Source: Penicillium oxalicum (lineage: Eukaryota > Ascomycota > Eurotiomycetes > Eurotiales > Aspergillaceae). Taken from it: a stretch of DNA of 64,000 nucleotides. The stretch spans positions 2,976,001 through 3,040,000 of the forward strand of contig NC_064655.1 in NCBI RefSeq assembly GCF_001723175.1. The letters run 5' to 3'. Shown piece after piece: positions 22,001 to 32,762 of this stretch. A program made the position numbers and the translations under genes. A model generated the notes under the pieces. It made no database searches. It was not told the origin of the DNA and saw only the letters and a program-made list of their open reading frames with translations. Numbering within the stretch: position 1 is the first letter of the stretch; every line of letters starts with the position of its first letter.

Positions 22001-24012
22001 TTTTTTCTGGGTACAGCGTTATTTCTAGTATGAGCTATCTATAAAATGCCATCTTTGCCGTAATCTGAATACCTTCCAACCCGTCACTTCGATGTGCAGA
22101 GCCGCATTCCCTCAAGTGTATCTAGTTTTGTTCTTCTATCATCTGTTAGTCAAACAACGGAACACATGACTGAAACTAAATCGTTGCAAGCAAAGCACAG
22201 AATAGCATTCATCAAAGTAATCATGATTACGTTCAATCAAACCGCGAAGAATCGATCGGTTCTAGCCGGACTACACTCCGAATCCTCAGAGGCCAGTCTT
22301 CTAGACCCGAAGCAGCGTGATTCAATTCAAGGTGTAGCGGATCTTCTCAAACTACATATATCAACATCTTTGATCCTCACCAGTAGACTCTTTTACCGAT
22401 ATACGATTCTCCCTCCAAGGGTTCTTCTTCAACGGAAAACCCTTGCGACCTCTATTTTGAGCTATGCCTTTTTTCTGAGCATACCATTTCCCTTCCTGAC
22501 TACAAAAGGAGCAAGCTTTATGTAATTCATCCTAATAAACAAGCCCGTCTTGGCGATGATCTGGACGATAAAGTTATCGCGGCTCAAAAATTCACCTCCT
22601 CGGTAAGTCAAGTTTCATCAGTTACTTTTCAACAGGACATGATACTGTATGGCGAAGCTGAGAGCTTCCATACACCTGTTGGTATCACAGTAAAATACCG
22701 TTTTACCCAGAGTCAGCTCCCCCTGCACGGTGAGATGCCAAGACAAACTAACTCGAATGATCGACGCCCCGATTCAGCTGGCGTGTGCTGGCATCCATGC
22801 CTCAGTGCACGTTTTGCAGACCGCTGAAATGATTAGTTCCGCTTATAATTGCCTGATTTCAAGTGACTCATCTGCATACACGGCAGTATATGTAGTATAG
22901 AATTAGAACCACTTTTCCATGTAGGCCGATCAAGATTCGCCAGATCCACCTTACCTTGTTAGAACTAAGCCACAGGGGTAGTTTGAAGCCGACCGCAGCA
23001 CGGGACGTTTTTTACTCCACTGGCATCCATACCTACCGACGGCGGAATGAGGGTCCCATCTGGATAGAAGGTCTCCTCGATGTCCATTCCACTATCGAGT
23101 ACCACAGGGGAAGCGACATCTTCTGAGACCTCCCGGCTGCCTAGATCTGACCCTGAAAATGAGGCAAGTTTATGCTTCAGAGTCAAATGACCCCGGTATC
23201 GGATGTTAGCTCGGTGATGCAGACTCATCGCTGCAGACGAGACATCAAAGAAAGGAGCCGATCAATCACAAATCGTTGTCAAAATTGCCCCGGGGCGCTC
23301 CTCCTGGGACGCGAAACCGTCTATCCTGGCCTGACATCCTTGTATCTGCATGGCTGCATGCAGCCCCTGAGTAATGGGGCCAAAGACCAGGGTTCGAGAC
23401 CCTGGTTTTTGGTGTTTGGTGTTGTATGAAGATATGATGATCTGCGACACTCTGAGAGCCTCGTGTGATGTTTTGCTGCTCCAGCCAACGGTCGGCTGTT
23501 GGCAAAAAGTAGTCCAAAGGGTAACAGGGTACACCGCCAGGTCAGTGAACCAAAAGTGGAGGACAATTAGAGTCAGACCAATCGTGTTTGTGGTTGACAG
23601 ATTTGTTGCGTGAAATGTGTTGCTAGCCAATTTTACACGCGGCTGTACATGTTCCTGATGTATTTGAGTATGAGGTATGTATTGCGTTAATGGATGTCAT
23701 GTTGGTGTTACCAGACCGGCGCAGGCTCGGACATACGTATGAATGACCGTATTGTAATAGTTCCCACCAAAAGTGGAGACCTGCTCGCTGCTGCAGGAAG
23801 AGGCGGTCATGTTTGGCCCCCCCCCCCCCCTTCAACTAGTCCTCATTTGAACAGCCTCTTTGGGCGCTGTGGTGAATGTTTGTCCCCAAATTATTCGCAA
23901 ATTTCAAAAGTAGTCTCCGAGCTGGAAAAGTGTGTGCGGGCTCTCTGACTATCCTGAGGGCTATGTTTTGACACTTGGACAGGGACAGTCGCACTCGGGC
24001 AGTCAGCACAGT
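19053..24012. other. Intergenic, 5 kb, AT-rich in parts, no gene recognised
   Basis: Long stretches between about 19.4 and 22.6 kb are AT-rich, with stops in all frames. The best open frame (about 22165-22525, plus strand) has no recognisable domain. Notable items are a 16-base perfect palindrome at 19497-19512, a T-arm-like hairpin at 23387-23405 and a C14 run at 23817-23830. It may contain decayed mobile DNA, but I cannot name a family. Confidence 0.45.
19491..19516. repeat. Cluster of perfect palindromes
   Basis: CCGCGG, the 16-base palindrome CGATGCTCGAGCATCG and CGGCCG adjoin or overlap within 26 bases, just after a CATATATAAC element. Confidence 0.8.
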
Positions 24013-25507
24013 ATGGCATCTCGCCGACACCTCCGGCGACAAGCATCGGTGGTCTTCGTCCTATTGGCGCTCTTTTTCTTGTGGCACTTTCACACTCGAG
24101 TGGGAAGCACCTCAGGAACAACGGCAGTCAAATCAACCAGCACGCTTCTGACGAAATACGTGTCGAATCAGAGAGGCAGCGGTGGAGGTGGGACTTCTTT
24201 GCATTTTCCTTATCTGATCGACCGAGGAAGGAATATCCCCCTCTTCAAGCGCGGTGTACTAACTCATTCCTTCCCCAGCGTGGTATGTTCCACCTAGCTG
24301 GATTGAGGAACATGATCCTCCATCAGTCCAGAATATTGTCGAGGCGGCCACCCTGGCTCTCAACGTATCTCGTCGCGTGCCAGACAGACAGATACCACAT
24401 TCGGCCATTCCGCTGATTCTCCATCAGACATGGAAGAATACCTATCCAGAGCAATGGCCAGAGACCTTTCAAAGAAGTACAGAGACCTGGCTCGCCGGTC
24501 TGGATCACGGCAACATGGCTTACTTCCTATGGGACGATGAGGGGATTGCTCAATTCATGCGGCATTTCGAACCCGAAATCGAAGGCTGGTTCTATGCTCT
24601 CCCAAACAATGTGGAGCGATCAGATGTGTTTCGCGTCCTTGTCTCCAAATGGATCGGCGGCGTTGTATGTCTTTCTACTCTTTCCTCATGGAAAAAAAAA
24701 CAACACTCCTCGGTCGTGAACATGCATCGATGAGGCTAATGAAGGATTGCAGTATGGTGATATGGATACGGAGCCAACAAAGCCACCGGCAGAGTGGATT
24801 GGCCCAACCGATATCCAACCATGGCGGGATGTGAGCACGGGCAAGACGTACAGCTCAAATGAGCCAGTGCGCGCCATAGTCGGCCTGGAGGCCGATTGTC
24901 GTCCCGAGAGCGATGATTACTGGCGCATGGGGTATCAATACCCTATTCAGTTGACGCAGTGGTCCTTTGCTTGGGCTCCCGGCCACCCCGTCCTGCAAAT
25001 CTTCATGGATCGTTTGCTGGTCATGATGAAGGTGGTTTCTGACGCGCACGACGGACAACTGAACACGGCGACCGCGCAGGCAGATCTCTACTCAATCGAC
25101 ACTTTGAATCTGACGGGCCCGGCCGCCTTTACGGACTCCGTTCAGTCATGGCTGGCAGACAAGCATGGCCTGAGGTGGAACGCACTGACGGGCTTGGATG
25201 ATGGAGGATTGAGCAAACTCGTCGGGGATGTGTTGGTCCTACCGATCACTGGCTTCAGGTATGTTCTGTCCTTCGTTGCGGCGAGTATTTTCATCTCATT
25301 CTGACTCGTATATACAACAGCCCTGGCAGAGGTCGATACGGCAATATGGGATCCAAACCCCTGACGGATCCTTCTGCCCGATTGACACATCATGCACAGG
25401 GATCATGGAGATCATCAAGCATTTACGTGGAATACGGAAAATTTTGTCGCACTGTCTTCGGGCTGTGCAGAGATTGGTCCAAAGTGCCTCACAATTGGAT
25501 CATATAG
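24013..25507 (+). CDS. OCH1-like glycosyltransferase, GT32 (alpha-1,6-mannosyltransferase family)
   Basis: Predicted Golgi type II membrane glycosyltransferase, about 415-417 residues in four exons: 24013-24181 (or -24187), 24279-24664, 24753-25258 and 25321-25507. Two donors (24182 or 24188) keep the same phase for intron 1. The N-terminus is short and basic, followed by one membrane span (VVFVLLALFFLWHF). The luminal domain begins IPLILHQTWKNTYP, the OCH1-type entry motif, and intron 2 lies just before the DXD region (KWIGGVYGDMDTEP), which binds Mn2+ and sugar nucleotide. The later TDPSARLTHHAQGSW segment is also family-typical. It differs from the N-glycan Och1 role in context, because it begins a five-gene run of sugar-transfer genes, so an alternative acceptor such as a glycolipid is likely. 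GDP-mannose as donor is inferred from family. Confidence 0.85.
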
Positions 25508-26034
25508 GGGTGAGGCCCCCATTGCTCATCATGATACGAAGAGAATACCCACGGCAGTCAGTTGCGAAGAATTATACTTCCCGCAAAAGAGCAGTTAATA
25601 AGGATAGAAGATTGAAACGATGGACACCTTACACCCTGCGTAGTACATTGCACACAATAGGAGCCTCATTCGGTGGTCGGAAGATAAGAGACACCTTAGG
25701 CCACATGGTATTTCCAAAAAAAACCACTTGATCGAGAATGTCCGCCGCCTGGAATGTAAGGAGAGATGACATGGTGATTTTAGTGTCATGAAATTCCCAC
25801 GTCCATCTTTGATCTCCAACTTCTATCTCATGGTTGTGTTCAACCAGAGAGCCAGGATCATTTAGGTTTGAATTGTGCGATGGTCATGGGTCTGGAGGCT
25901 CTGGATGCAAAAATACCGGAGTTCCCATACCCACACTTTTGTCTGCGGTATTTCAAGAAGCCCCACGTGATCGGCTTGACTCTACCATCCTCGAATCAGG
26001 CAGAAGGTGAAAAGACGACAACGAGGCAAGAAAA
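25508..26034. other. Intergenic, promoter side of the GT69 gene
   Basis: 527 bases between two genes on the same strand. It holds the 3' flank of the OCH1-like gene and the presumed promoter of the next. I see no clear TATA box or repeat. Confidence 0.4.
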
Positions 26035-27540
26035 ATGCCCTCAAGTTTCCAGTCAGATGAATATGAGCTTGATGCCGAACCACTCATCGGCTGGCAGAAC
26101 AAAAGCCACCCAGTCTATGAGCAACCCAGTTACCCCTTCATCCTTCGATGGATAAGGAGGCCGTTGACTCTGCTGCTGAGCGGCGTGATCCACTTCACAT
26201 CCCTGGTTTTTATGGTTTTTCGAGGGAGATCTAGACACAGAAGTGGATTTATATGCTTCTTACATACTCTGGCTGGTGTGATCATTGCTCTCATCTGCCT
26301 GACAGGGCTATTCTGGCCATCTTACACTCGTCCACCACCACACTACGAGACCCTTCGACACCAGGTCCAGAGTAGTGAAACTCACGGCCGCGGCAATGTT
26401 CAAAACCAGAAAGTTTTCATCGCTGCCGTTCTTTTTGATCCGCAAGGCAAGATCGCCAGCGGACGATGGGGTCAGGCTCTCCTTCAACTGATCGAATTGC
26501 TGGGAGAGCAGAACGTCTTTCTCAGCATATATGAGAACAATAGTGGAAAGGCCGGTGAAGATGCCCTCCATGTTCTTGCAGATCAAGTCACCTGCAACAA
26601 CACAATTTTCTCCGAGCCAGGACTCAGTCTGGGAGATCTACCGCGCGTGACGATTCCCGGCGGAGAGAAACGCATCAGACGCATCGACTACCTGGCCGAA
26701 GTTCGCAACCGTGCTTTGCGGCCCCTCGACGCCGCGAACATGAAATACGACAAGCTTCTCTATCTCAACGACGTGATTTTCGATCCGGTTGAAGTACTCC
26801 AGCTGTTGTTCTGCACCAATGCCGATGCCAACGGCGTGGCGCAGTACCGCGCCGCATGTGCCGTGGACTTTAGCAACCCCTTCAAGTTCTACGACTCGTA
26901 CGCCACCCGTGACTACGACGGGTTTGGCGTTGGTCTACCTTTCTTTCCCTGGTTCACCACCGCTGGAGCGGGACAGAGTCGTCGCGACGTCCTCGAGGGG
27001 AAAGATGCTGTTCGCGTCCGCAGTTGCTGGGGTGGCATGGTCGCCTTTGACGCGGCCTATTTCCAGGGCCCTTCACCTGTGCGGTTCCGCGCCGACTCTG
27101 AGATGTTCTGGGATGCTTCAGAGTGTTGCATTGTCCATGCGGATGTGCAAAGTGCCGAAGCAGGGCCCGATCAGTCTCAACGTTCAGGATCTTACATGAA
27201 TCCCTTTGTGCGGGTAGCATACGGAGCACGAAGTCATTCATGGCTGTGGACGACTCGTCGCTTCGAGAAGCTCTATTCGCTGCCGCACAACATTCTGAAT
27301 CATCTCGTGGGAATGCCTCACTACAATCCTCGCCGCACCGAGGTCATCGGCCAGAAGTTCCGAGATGCCATGTGGATTCCAGGTGACGGGGAGGCCCAGT
27401 CGGGACAGGTTCAAACAGTGGAACGCGAGGCAGGAAACGATGGTTTCTGCGGACGCCGTGGACTGGAAGTTCTGGTTGGAAATAGGAGGCCTGATCAGGA
27501 TGGATTTGAGCCTGTTCCGATTCCTGCCGGCTTGCACTAA
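26035..27540 (+). CDS. CAP59/CMT1-like glycosyltransferase, GT69 (alpha-1,3-mannosyltransferase family)
   Basis: Predicted Golgi membrane glycosyltransferase of 501 residues, one exon starting at ATG 26035. Two hydrophobic segments lie near the N-terminus (about 44-63 and 72-93), followed by the luminal catalytic region. Family features are KVFIAAVLFD, SIYENNSGKAGEDAL, RIDYLAEVRNRALRPLD, YLNDVIFDPVEVLQLL, the FYDSYATRDYDGF segment, CWGGMVAFDAAYF and FWDASECCIVHAD. The family includes Cryptococcus CAP59 and the mannosyltransferase Cmt1, which makes Man-alpha-1,3-Man bonds from GDP-mannose. Between an OCH1-like and a PIG-L-like gene, it may add an outer alpha-1,3-mannose to a shared glycan; that role is inference. 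Confidence 0.88.
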   Translation: MPSSFQSDEYELDAEPLIGWQNKSHPVYEQPSYPFILRWIRRPLTLLLSGVIHFTSLVFMVFRGRSRHRSGFICFLHTLAGVIIALICLTGLFWPSYTRPPPHYETLRHQVQSSETHGRGNVQNQKVFIAAVLFDPQGKIASGRWGQALLQLIELLGEQNVFLSIYENNSGKAGEDALHVLADQVTCNNTIFSEPGLSLGDLPRVTIPGGEKRIRRIDYLAEVRNRALRPLDAANMKYDKLLYLNDVIFDPVEVLQLLFCTNADANGVAQYRAACAVDFSNPFKFYDSYATRDYDGFGVGLPFFPWFTTAGAGQSRRDVLEGKDAVRVRSCWGGMVAFDAAYFQGPSPVRFRADSEMFWDASECCIVHADVQSAEAGPDQSQRSGSYMNPFVRVAYGARSHSWLWTTRRFEKLYSLPHNILNHLVGMPHYNPRRTEVIGQKFRDAMWIPGDGEAQSGQVQTVEREAGNDGFCGRRGLEVLVGNRRPDQDGFEPVPIPAGLH

Positions 27541-30042
27541 GTCTTGTGTTCGAGGCTGGATTCACCGGCGTGTACAGTGTTATAATGATAAGATTTGTCG
27601 TGTCTGAACAGCTCATGCTCTGCGAAGTCTTTTGCACACCGTTAACTAATAATACGCCGCGATAATTGTCAAATCCGTTGGATCGTAAATCTACTCTATC
27701 GTCGCCATAGCCGACACGAGCCTGACGGCCCCCACATCCACCACATCGTACGATCCTCGACGCCAAGTTCCAATTATATGTTCATGTCCATATCCCCCAC
27801 TCAAAACGGCAATAGCCCTGAACAGGCTTAGAGAAACACCCCCTCCCCCCGGTCATCTGCCGGTAATTAAACCATCTATCTATTTTTGTATGCAACGTGA
27901 CTCTGATTCTTTCTCAGAGCCGCTAGACCTGAGACCAGTGAGGATATGATTGGGGCTTTTCACGGGCATTGCGCTAATACCAATTCAGGCGAAAGCGCCC
28001 TGGAGGAAAGTCAAAAAAAAACAATGTTTGCTCAATAGTTTGCAACAAGAGAAGAAAAAAAAAATCCCGCGGCCAAGGATGACGGCGCAGGGTAGATCCA
28101 TTTGGTGACTGCATTGTGGGTCTTGAGATCAGGTAGCTATGTGGATTGTTATTTGCGGTATGTAATGTATTTCTAGTACTTTTGCTACATACATACAGTA
28201 CACATGTATAATACACACTGAAGTACAATATTACGCGCAGATCGCAGACAAGGATACACTCATCACATGTCTACCACAATCTAGTACATTCAATTGGGAT
28301 ATCCTGTCGCATATCCAAAAGTCCCCTCCCCCGCGGGGTGCTCTGGAATCCACCGGGCTTGGAAATCTATTGAGTCTCGATCTTCGTTGAAATTCGATCT
28401 TACATGTGTTCCGGTTGTATGGGTGAATTGGCAAGGATTCGGTCGGTGTTGCAGTAACAAAACTCTAAACGCCCCTGAAGATTGGTGGTTCGGATTTCCG
28501 ATCATGCGATCCCAAACTTTTCTCAATGATTCGACAAGTTTGTCTTGCAAGGCTACCACGTTCCGATATTCTCTTGAACTATCGCATTTTTTTCGAGGGA
28601 TTGAATACTCCCATCAATAGAACCATCGATAGAGTTGAGGGGGGGGGGGGACGACCCGGCCGAGAAACCAACAAACGAGACAAGGTGTTGAAAAGCCTCG
28701 CTAAAAAGGGTCCTATTGCAGCTTTGATGGGAAAATTTAGGCATCCGAGCTGGAAGAAGGAAAAAAGAAGACGGCGGGGGGACAAGAAATAAAAAGAGTT
28801 TTCCACAGTAAGGCAACCAACGTTGTGTGTTCAATCATTCGTCCGAGTCCACATGTCGAATGCGCGAGCGAGCTCTTCCTTGATAAGGTTAAGCTTGGAG
28901 ACGATCCGGGCGAGCCAGGGAGTGGCCATCACCATACTGGGAGCCACTGATTGGTTTCATTGGGCGATCAAGCTTTCTGAGGCCGAGATGTCGGTGGGTC
29001 TGGGCACTAAACTCCGAGCTGAAAATCAAGGGGAAAGGGAGCTGGGTATTGTACGCTAGGCAGCCAGATTCTCAAGACATGTATACAGTGCGGTACGGGT
29101 GTAAGTTATTGCGAATATTTACATGACTATATCTGCTTTTGAAGTACCGTGGTGGACGTTCCGAGGCAACTGTATTGCGAGACTTGATCTACTTGTCAGG
29201 CATCTGTGCTTTTTTTTTGGCGAGAAAATGAGACGCTACCCAAAGTAGACATATAAGAACGTCTATTCATGAACTCTGAGCGAATGAGATGCTCCGAATG
29301 GCGCTGTGAGACCCTAGTGTAGCGACGAAAGACGCAGAGGTGGCACAAAGGGCGTCGATCAGGGGAGCCTCGCAGCTTGTGTCACGCGTGTACTCGGGCG
29401 TTCGAATCTCCTGACGGGAATTTGTTGACCGTTGGAATTGATAGCCTCACAGCCTGGACATTCAGCCTCTGAAATATTACACACTTCATACATACTATTT
29501 GTATTGTAAGAGTAGCACGTAACGGACGAGATAAATTACACACAGACACCATAATTACATACTGAAAAGTGGAGAGTCACTCAGGCTGCCAGATTACTGA
29601 AGCGAACTCCGGGCGAAGAAAAACCGGCTGACGGGTAAAAAGGCTTAAGATGGTCCCTTAGTCAACGACCACTTTAGCGTGAGAGCGAACGAGGTAATTG
29701 AGAGCGATGCACTTGCGAGTTGGTTCCGGCGGTTCCTCTCACTCTGTCTCTCTGTCAGGGTGCGGTACGGACAGCTCCGACCGCCTTGCACACAATACCA
29801 CCCCCACCACCAGTCTATGGGATACATGATTCTAGGCCAGACGCAGCACAGTAGCAGTCTCCATTCAAACGTGGACTGTTAGGCTCAGCCCGCGCACTTG
29901 ACCTTTCTCCCACTCGTTTCAAATTCGCAAGGTCCAGGTGGACAAAGGTCAAGTGACTCTGGTTTCAACTCGCAACCAGTCTTGGTGGTCTCCCTTTTGT
30001 TTTTTTTTTGATCTTTTTGCCCTTGTGTTCTTCCCACCGACA
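27541..30042. other. Intergenic, 2.5 kb, no gene recognised
   Basis: Separates the GT69 gene from the PIG-L gene. It has a G12 run at 28639-28650 and a hairpin-forming segment around 29358-29413 whose loop contains TTCGAAT. No frame has a recognisable domain. The last 150 bases, rich in T and C, are the presumed leader of the PIG-L gene. Confidence 0.45.
28639..28650. repeat. G12 homopolymer
   Basis: Twelve consecutive G in intergenic DNA. Confidence 0.9.
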
Positions 30043-31250
30043 ATGGTCCTGCTACGTCCTGTAAAGCGACTCGTGCGCCGACTACTCAGGCCAGCTACCC
30101 TCGGCACCGGTATCGGCGTGCTTGCAGGATGCGTGCTCTTTCTCTATCTCATGCTGGCCTATCGTGTGGCCGATGACCCGCGTCTCGTTCCTGAATCATT
30201 TCGACATGCGCGTCGCCCAATCTTGATTACCGCCCATCCGGATGATGAAACCCTATTCTTTAGCCCTAGTATTTTGTATCATCGCCATGAGCCTCATGTC
30301 ACGCGCTCATTGCTGGTGATTTCGTCGGGTGAGTGGATCTCTTGCCGGACTTTGGATCATCATCACCACCATTGTCTCTTTGAATTCCTTTTTCTGCTGT
30401 TGTCCCTCCAACCCCCACCCCCGCCAAAAGAGACGAGATAGGGATCATCGCCTAATTCATCGAGGATAGGGAATTTCAATGGTCTCGGTGAAAAGCGCCA
30501 AGCCGAGATCCACAGCAGTTGTGCTGCCCTGGGCATTTCTCAGGACCACTGTATAGTCTTGGACAATCCTGAATTACAGGATAACCCCAAGAAATGGTGG
30601 GATGAGAAACTGATTGAGAACATCATCAAGCCATACCTGGAGAAATGGAATATCGATCTGGTAAGAAATCTCCCCTCACCACGTCAGCATACGATTCCAT
30701 CAAGTTAACCAGTTTGATAGATCATGACATTTGATCAGGGAGGAATCTCGGGTCATATCAATCATCGAGCAGTCAGTGCTGGTGTCAGGTACGTTTGTTT
30801 CAGTCCTGGGCAAACAACACTGCAACCTCTTGTTGAGAACTGGTTTCCCAATCATCTTCCTCCGATTCCAGCAGAATTGTGCCCTGACGAGAAGAACGCA
30901 ATAGGGACTATGTCACTACACACCCAGATGCACCCCCGGCGTATGCGCTGGAGAGTACCTGGCTCTTGCGCAAGTACTCCTCATTACTGGACCTTATCCC
31001 CACTGCGATCCCCTTCTTGTGGAGGCTTGCCACAGCCCCGTTGATGCCAGTCACCAGTCCCAAGATTGTGGATCGATCGTTGAGCCTGGGCATGACCAAA
31101 GAGCGGGTTCTCTTGGTGAGCTCGTGGAAGACGTATTGTGAGTCTCGACAGGCATTTGGTCAACATGAGAGTCAGTACTCATGGGACAGAGTATTGTACC
31201 TGGTCATCAGCCGTTACATGTGGTTCAATACCCTTGAGCGGATTCAATAG
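30043..31250 (+). CDS. PIG-L family N-acetylglucosaminyl de-N-acetylase (GPI12-like)
   Basis: Predicted ER/Golgi zinc-dependent deacetylase that removes acetate from a GlcNAc-lipid, as GPI12/PIG-L does for GlcNAc-phosphatidylinositol; 296 residues. Four exons: 30043-30328, 30470-30660, 30721-30788 and 30905-31250, each with GT..AG introns (141, 60, 116 bases) and consistent phase. A membrane span lies at about 20-40. The zinc motif is HPDDE at 65-69 (LITAHPDDETLFFSP), and the second metal site is ISGHINHRAV in exon 3. SSGNFNGLGEKR and SLLDLIPTAIPFLWR are also family-typical. It could be the single housekeeping GPI12 or a paralogue dedicated to the neighbouring glycolipid-type genes; context favours the latter but does not prove it. 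Confidence 0.9.
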
Positions 31251-31561
31251 TAATTTTGTGTCTTGATGGGGGAGAAGAATGATCGGCCTCCCAAAAAAAG
31301 AAAACCTGTACCATTTTCATATACAAAGCCTGATGACAAGACAATCCATTTTTCAATCACCAATCAAGGAATTAGTATCAATGGATTAAAAGACGCTATT
31401 GAGTTGCTCGTCTAAAAATAAGATCAAAACATAAGCAATGGCCCAAGGTTTTCTATAGGGGCCCAATGGTGGTATCATACAGCAAGGGTAAATCAAAAGC
31501 AAATAAGCAAATGAAAAAAAAAAAAAAAAACAACAAAATTTTCGAGCAACGGGGCTCAGTC
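31251..31561. other. Short convergent 3' spacer
   Basis: 311 bases between the stop codons of the PIG-L gene and the opposing SUR1-like gene, AT-rich with an A-run near 31515-31530. It serves as the shared terminator region. Confidence 0.5.
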
Positions 31562-32762
31562 TCACGTATCCTTGCAAGATGACTTGCTTGGTGATGACCG
31601 AGCGAGGGATTCGACATCTCGTCGTGATCGCAACCGGTGACGGAGTGAGCACATGCAACATATTAATGTCGCAAGTACCGTAATCGCAATGACAGCAGCA
31701 AGCGCGATGTATTTGGGTGGGGTGTTCTTGAGCTTGAGGATAAGGCGGGCGTCACCGGCGTGCCACGAGGAAGATCCCAAGTGGCGGAAAAGCGGCGTGT
31801 TGACGTAGCCGTTGAGCATGTGTAGGTTTGGCTGGTTCAGGGTTCCGGAGAGAATGCGGTACTTGGCTCGCTCCTTTTGTAATGTAAAGACCGTTCTAGA
31901 AAGACGAGAAGTTAGCAAATCGATTGTCATGTCCACGTTGGAAAGCCTCGTCTCGTTTTCGAATCGAAAGTTGGAGCACATACGACGCATAGTGACAGCC
32001 GGTGCTGAACATCACCGTCACATAGGGCAGGAGTGGAAAGACGTGGTTGAACCGGGGCAAACTTTCGACCAGGGAGTTGACAAAGGTGTTATTTTGCGAA
32101 GCCAACATCATCCCGATCGAAAAGCCTGCAGGATGCGCCGCAGGAGCCACAAATTCAAAGCGCCGGAGCGGCTCCATGGAGCGTTTGCAGGCCAGATCAA
32201 AGTCCAACACGGCACCTAGTGAGTTCACACGCTGTTAGCTGTCTCTCTCCACGCATTTATGTGGTGCACTTGTCACTATCCACTATAACCTACCTCCGTA
32301 CGTCTTGAGAGTCATGTACCGAAGGGCATCGACTCGTTGTACCACAAAAGGGTAATTTTTCCACATCTCGTAGAGGTGTGGGTAATTCGCCTCGACAAAT
32401 TGTGGTGCATTGTTGTCGTTCCACAAGAAAAACTCCCACGACTCGTGTTGTCGGAGGCAGTCTGATCGCGCAGCGATCCATTCTGGCTTGGGCGGATTCG
32501 GCCCCAGGTGAATGTGATGCATGCGCGCGGGGATCAGAGGACGGAAGCCATCATCCTGCACGGAATAGTTCGCCCCATAGGATTCAAAGGTGAGGTCGAA
32601 GTGGTCGTGCTGCTGGGAGATGGTGGCATAGACCGCGGACCCATACCAGACAAACGGCAGTCGTAAGAGTTGGTACAGTCTCTGGATGGACGACGCGCCC
32701 AGAAAGGCGAGGACGAAGAGACTGATCACGATGAGACAGACACGAAGACGACCTCGTGCCAT
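31562..32762 (-). CDS. SUR1/CSG1-like GT32 glycosyltransferase (inositolphosphoceramide sugar transferase family)
   Basis: Predicted Golgi membrane protein of 344 residues in the DXD-containing Gly_transf_sug family that includes yeast Sur1/Csh1, catalytic subunits of mannosyl-inositolphosphoceramide synthase. Exons on the minus strand: 32762-32294, 32215-31984 and 31895-31562 (introns of 78 and 88 bases, phases consistent). An N-terminal membrane span is followed by IPARMHHIHLG and ESWEFFLWNDNNAPQF. The RVDALRYMTLKTYGG segment leads into the DXD region, which here reads AVLDFDLACKR where IYxDLD is usual. VPYxT-like LLPYVTVMFSTG and GSSSWHAGDARLI follow, then a C-terminal membrane span and a basic tail. 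The acceptor is probably inositolphosphoceramide. The sugar could be mannose or, given the PIG-L neighbour, N-acetylglucosamine. Confidence 0.85.

Noticed and set aside
22165..22525. Open frame of about 119 codons on the plus strand
   Set aside because: No recognisable domain, no supporting splice or promoter signals, and AT-rich surroundings; likely chance.
23387..23405. Perfect T-arm-like hairpin CCAGGGTTCGAGACCCTGG, resembling a tRNA B box
   Set aside because: No A box, anticodon arm or acceptor stem can be paired at the right distance on either strand.
29358..29413. tRNA-like hairpin: TCAGGGGA pairs with TCTCCTGA and the loop contains GTTCGAAT
   Set aside because: Only about 56 bases long, the T stem has a mismatch and no D or anticodon arm is present; at most a decayed tRNA-like fragment.
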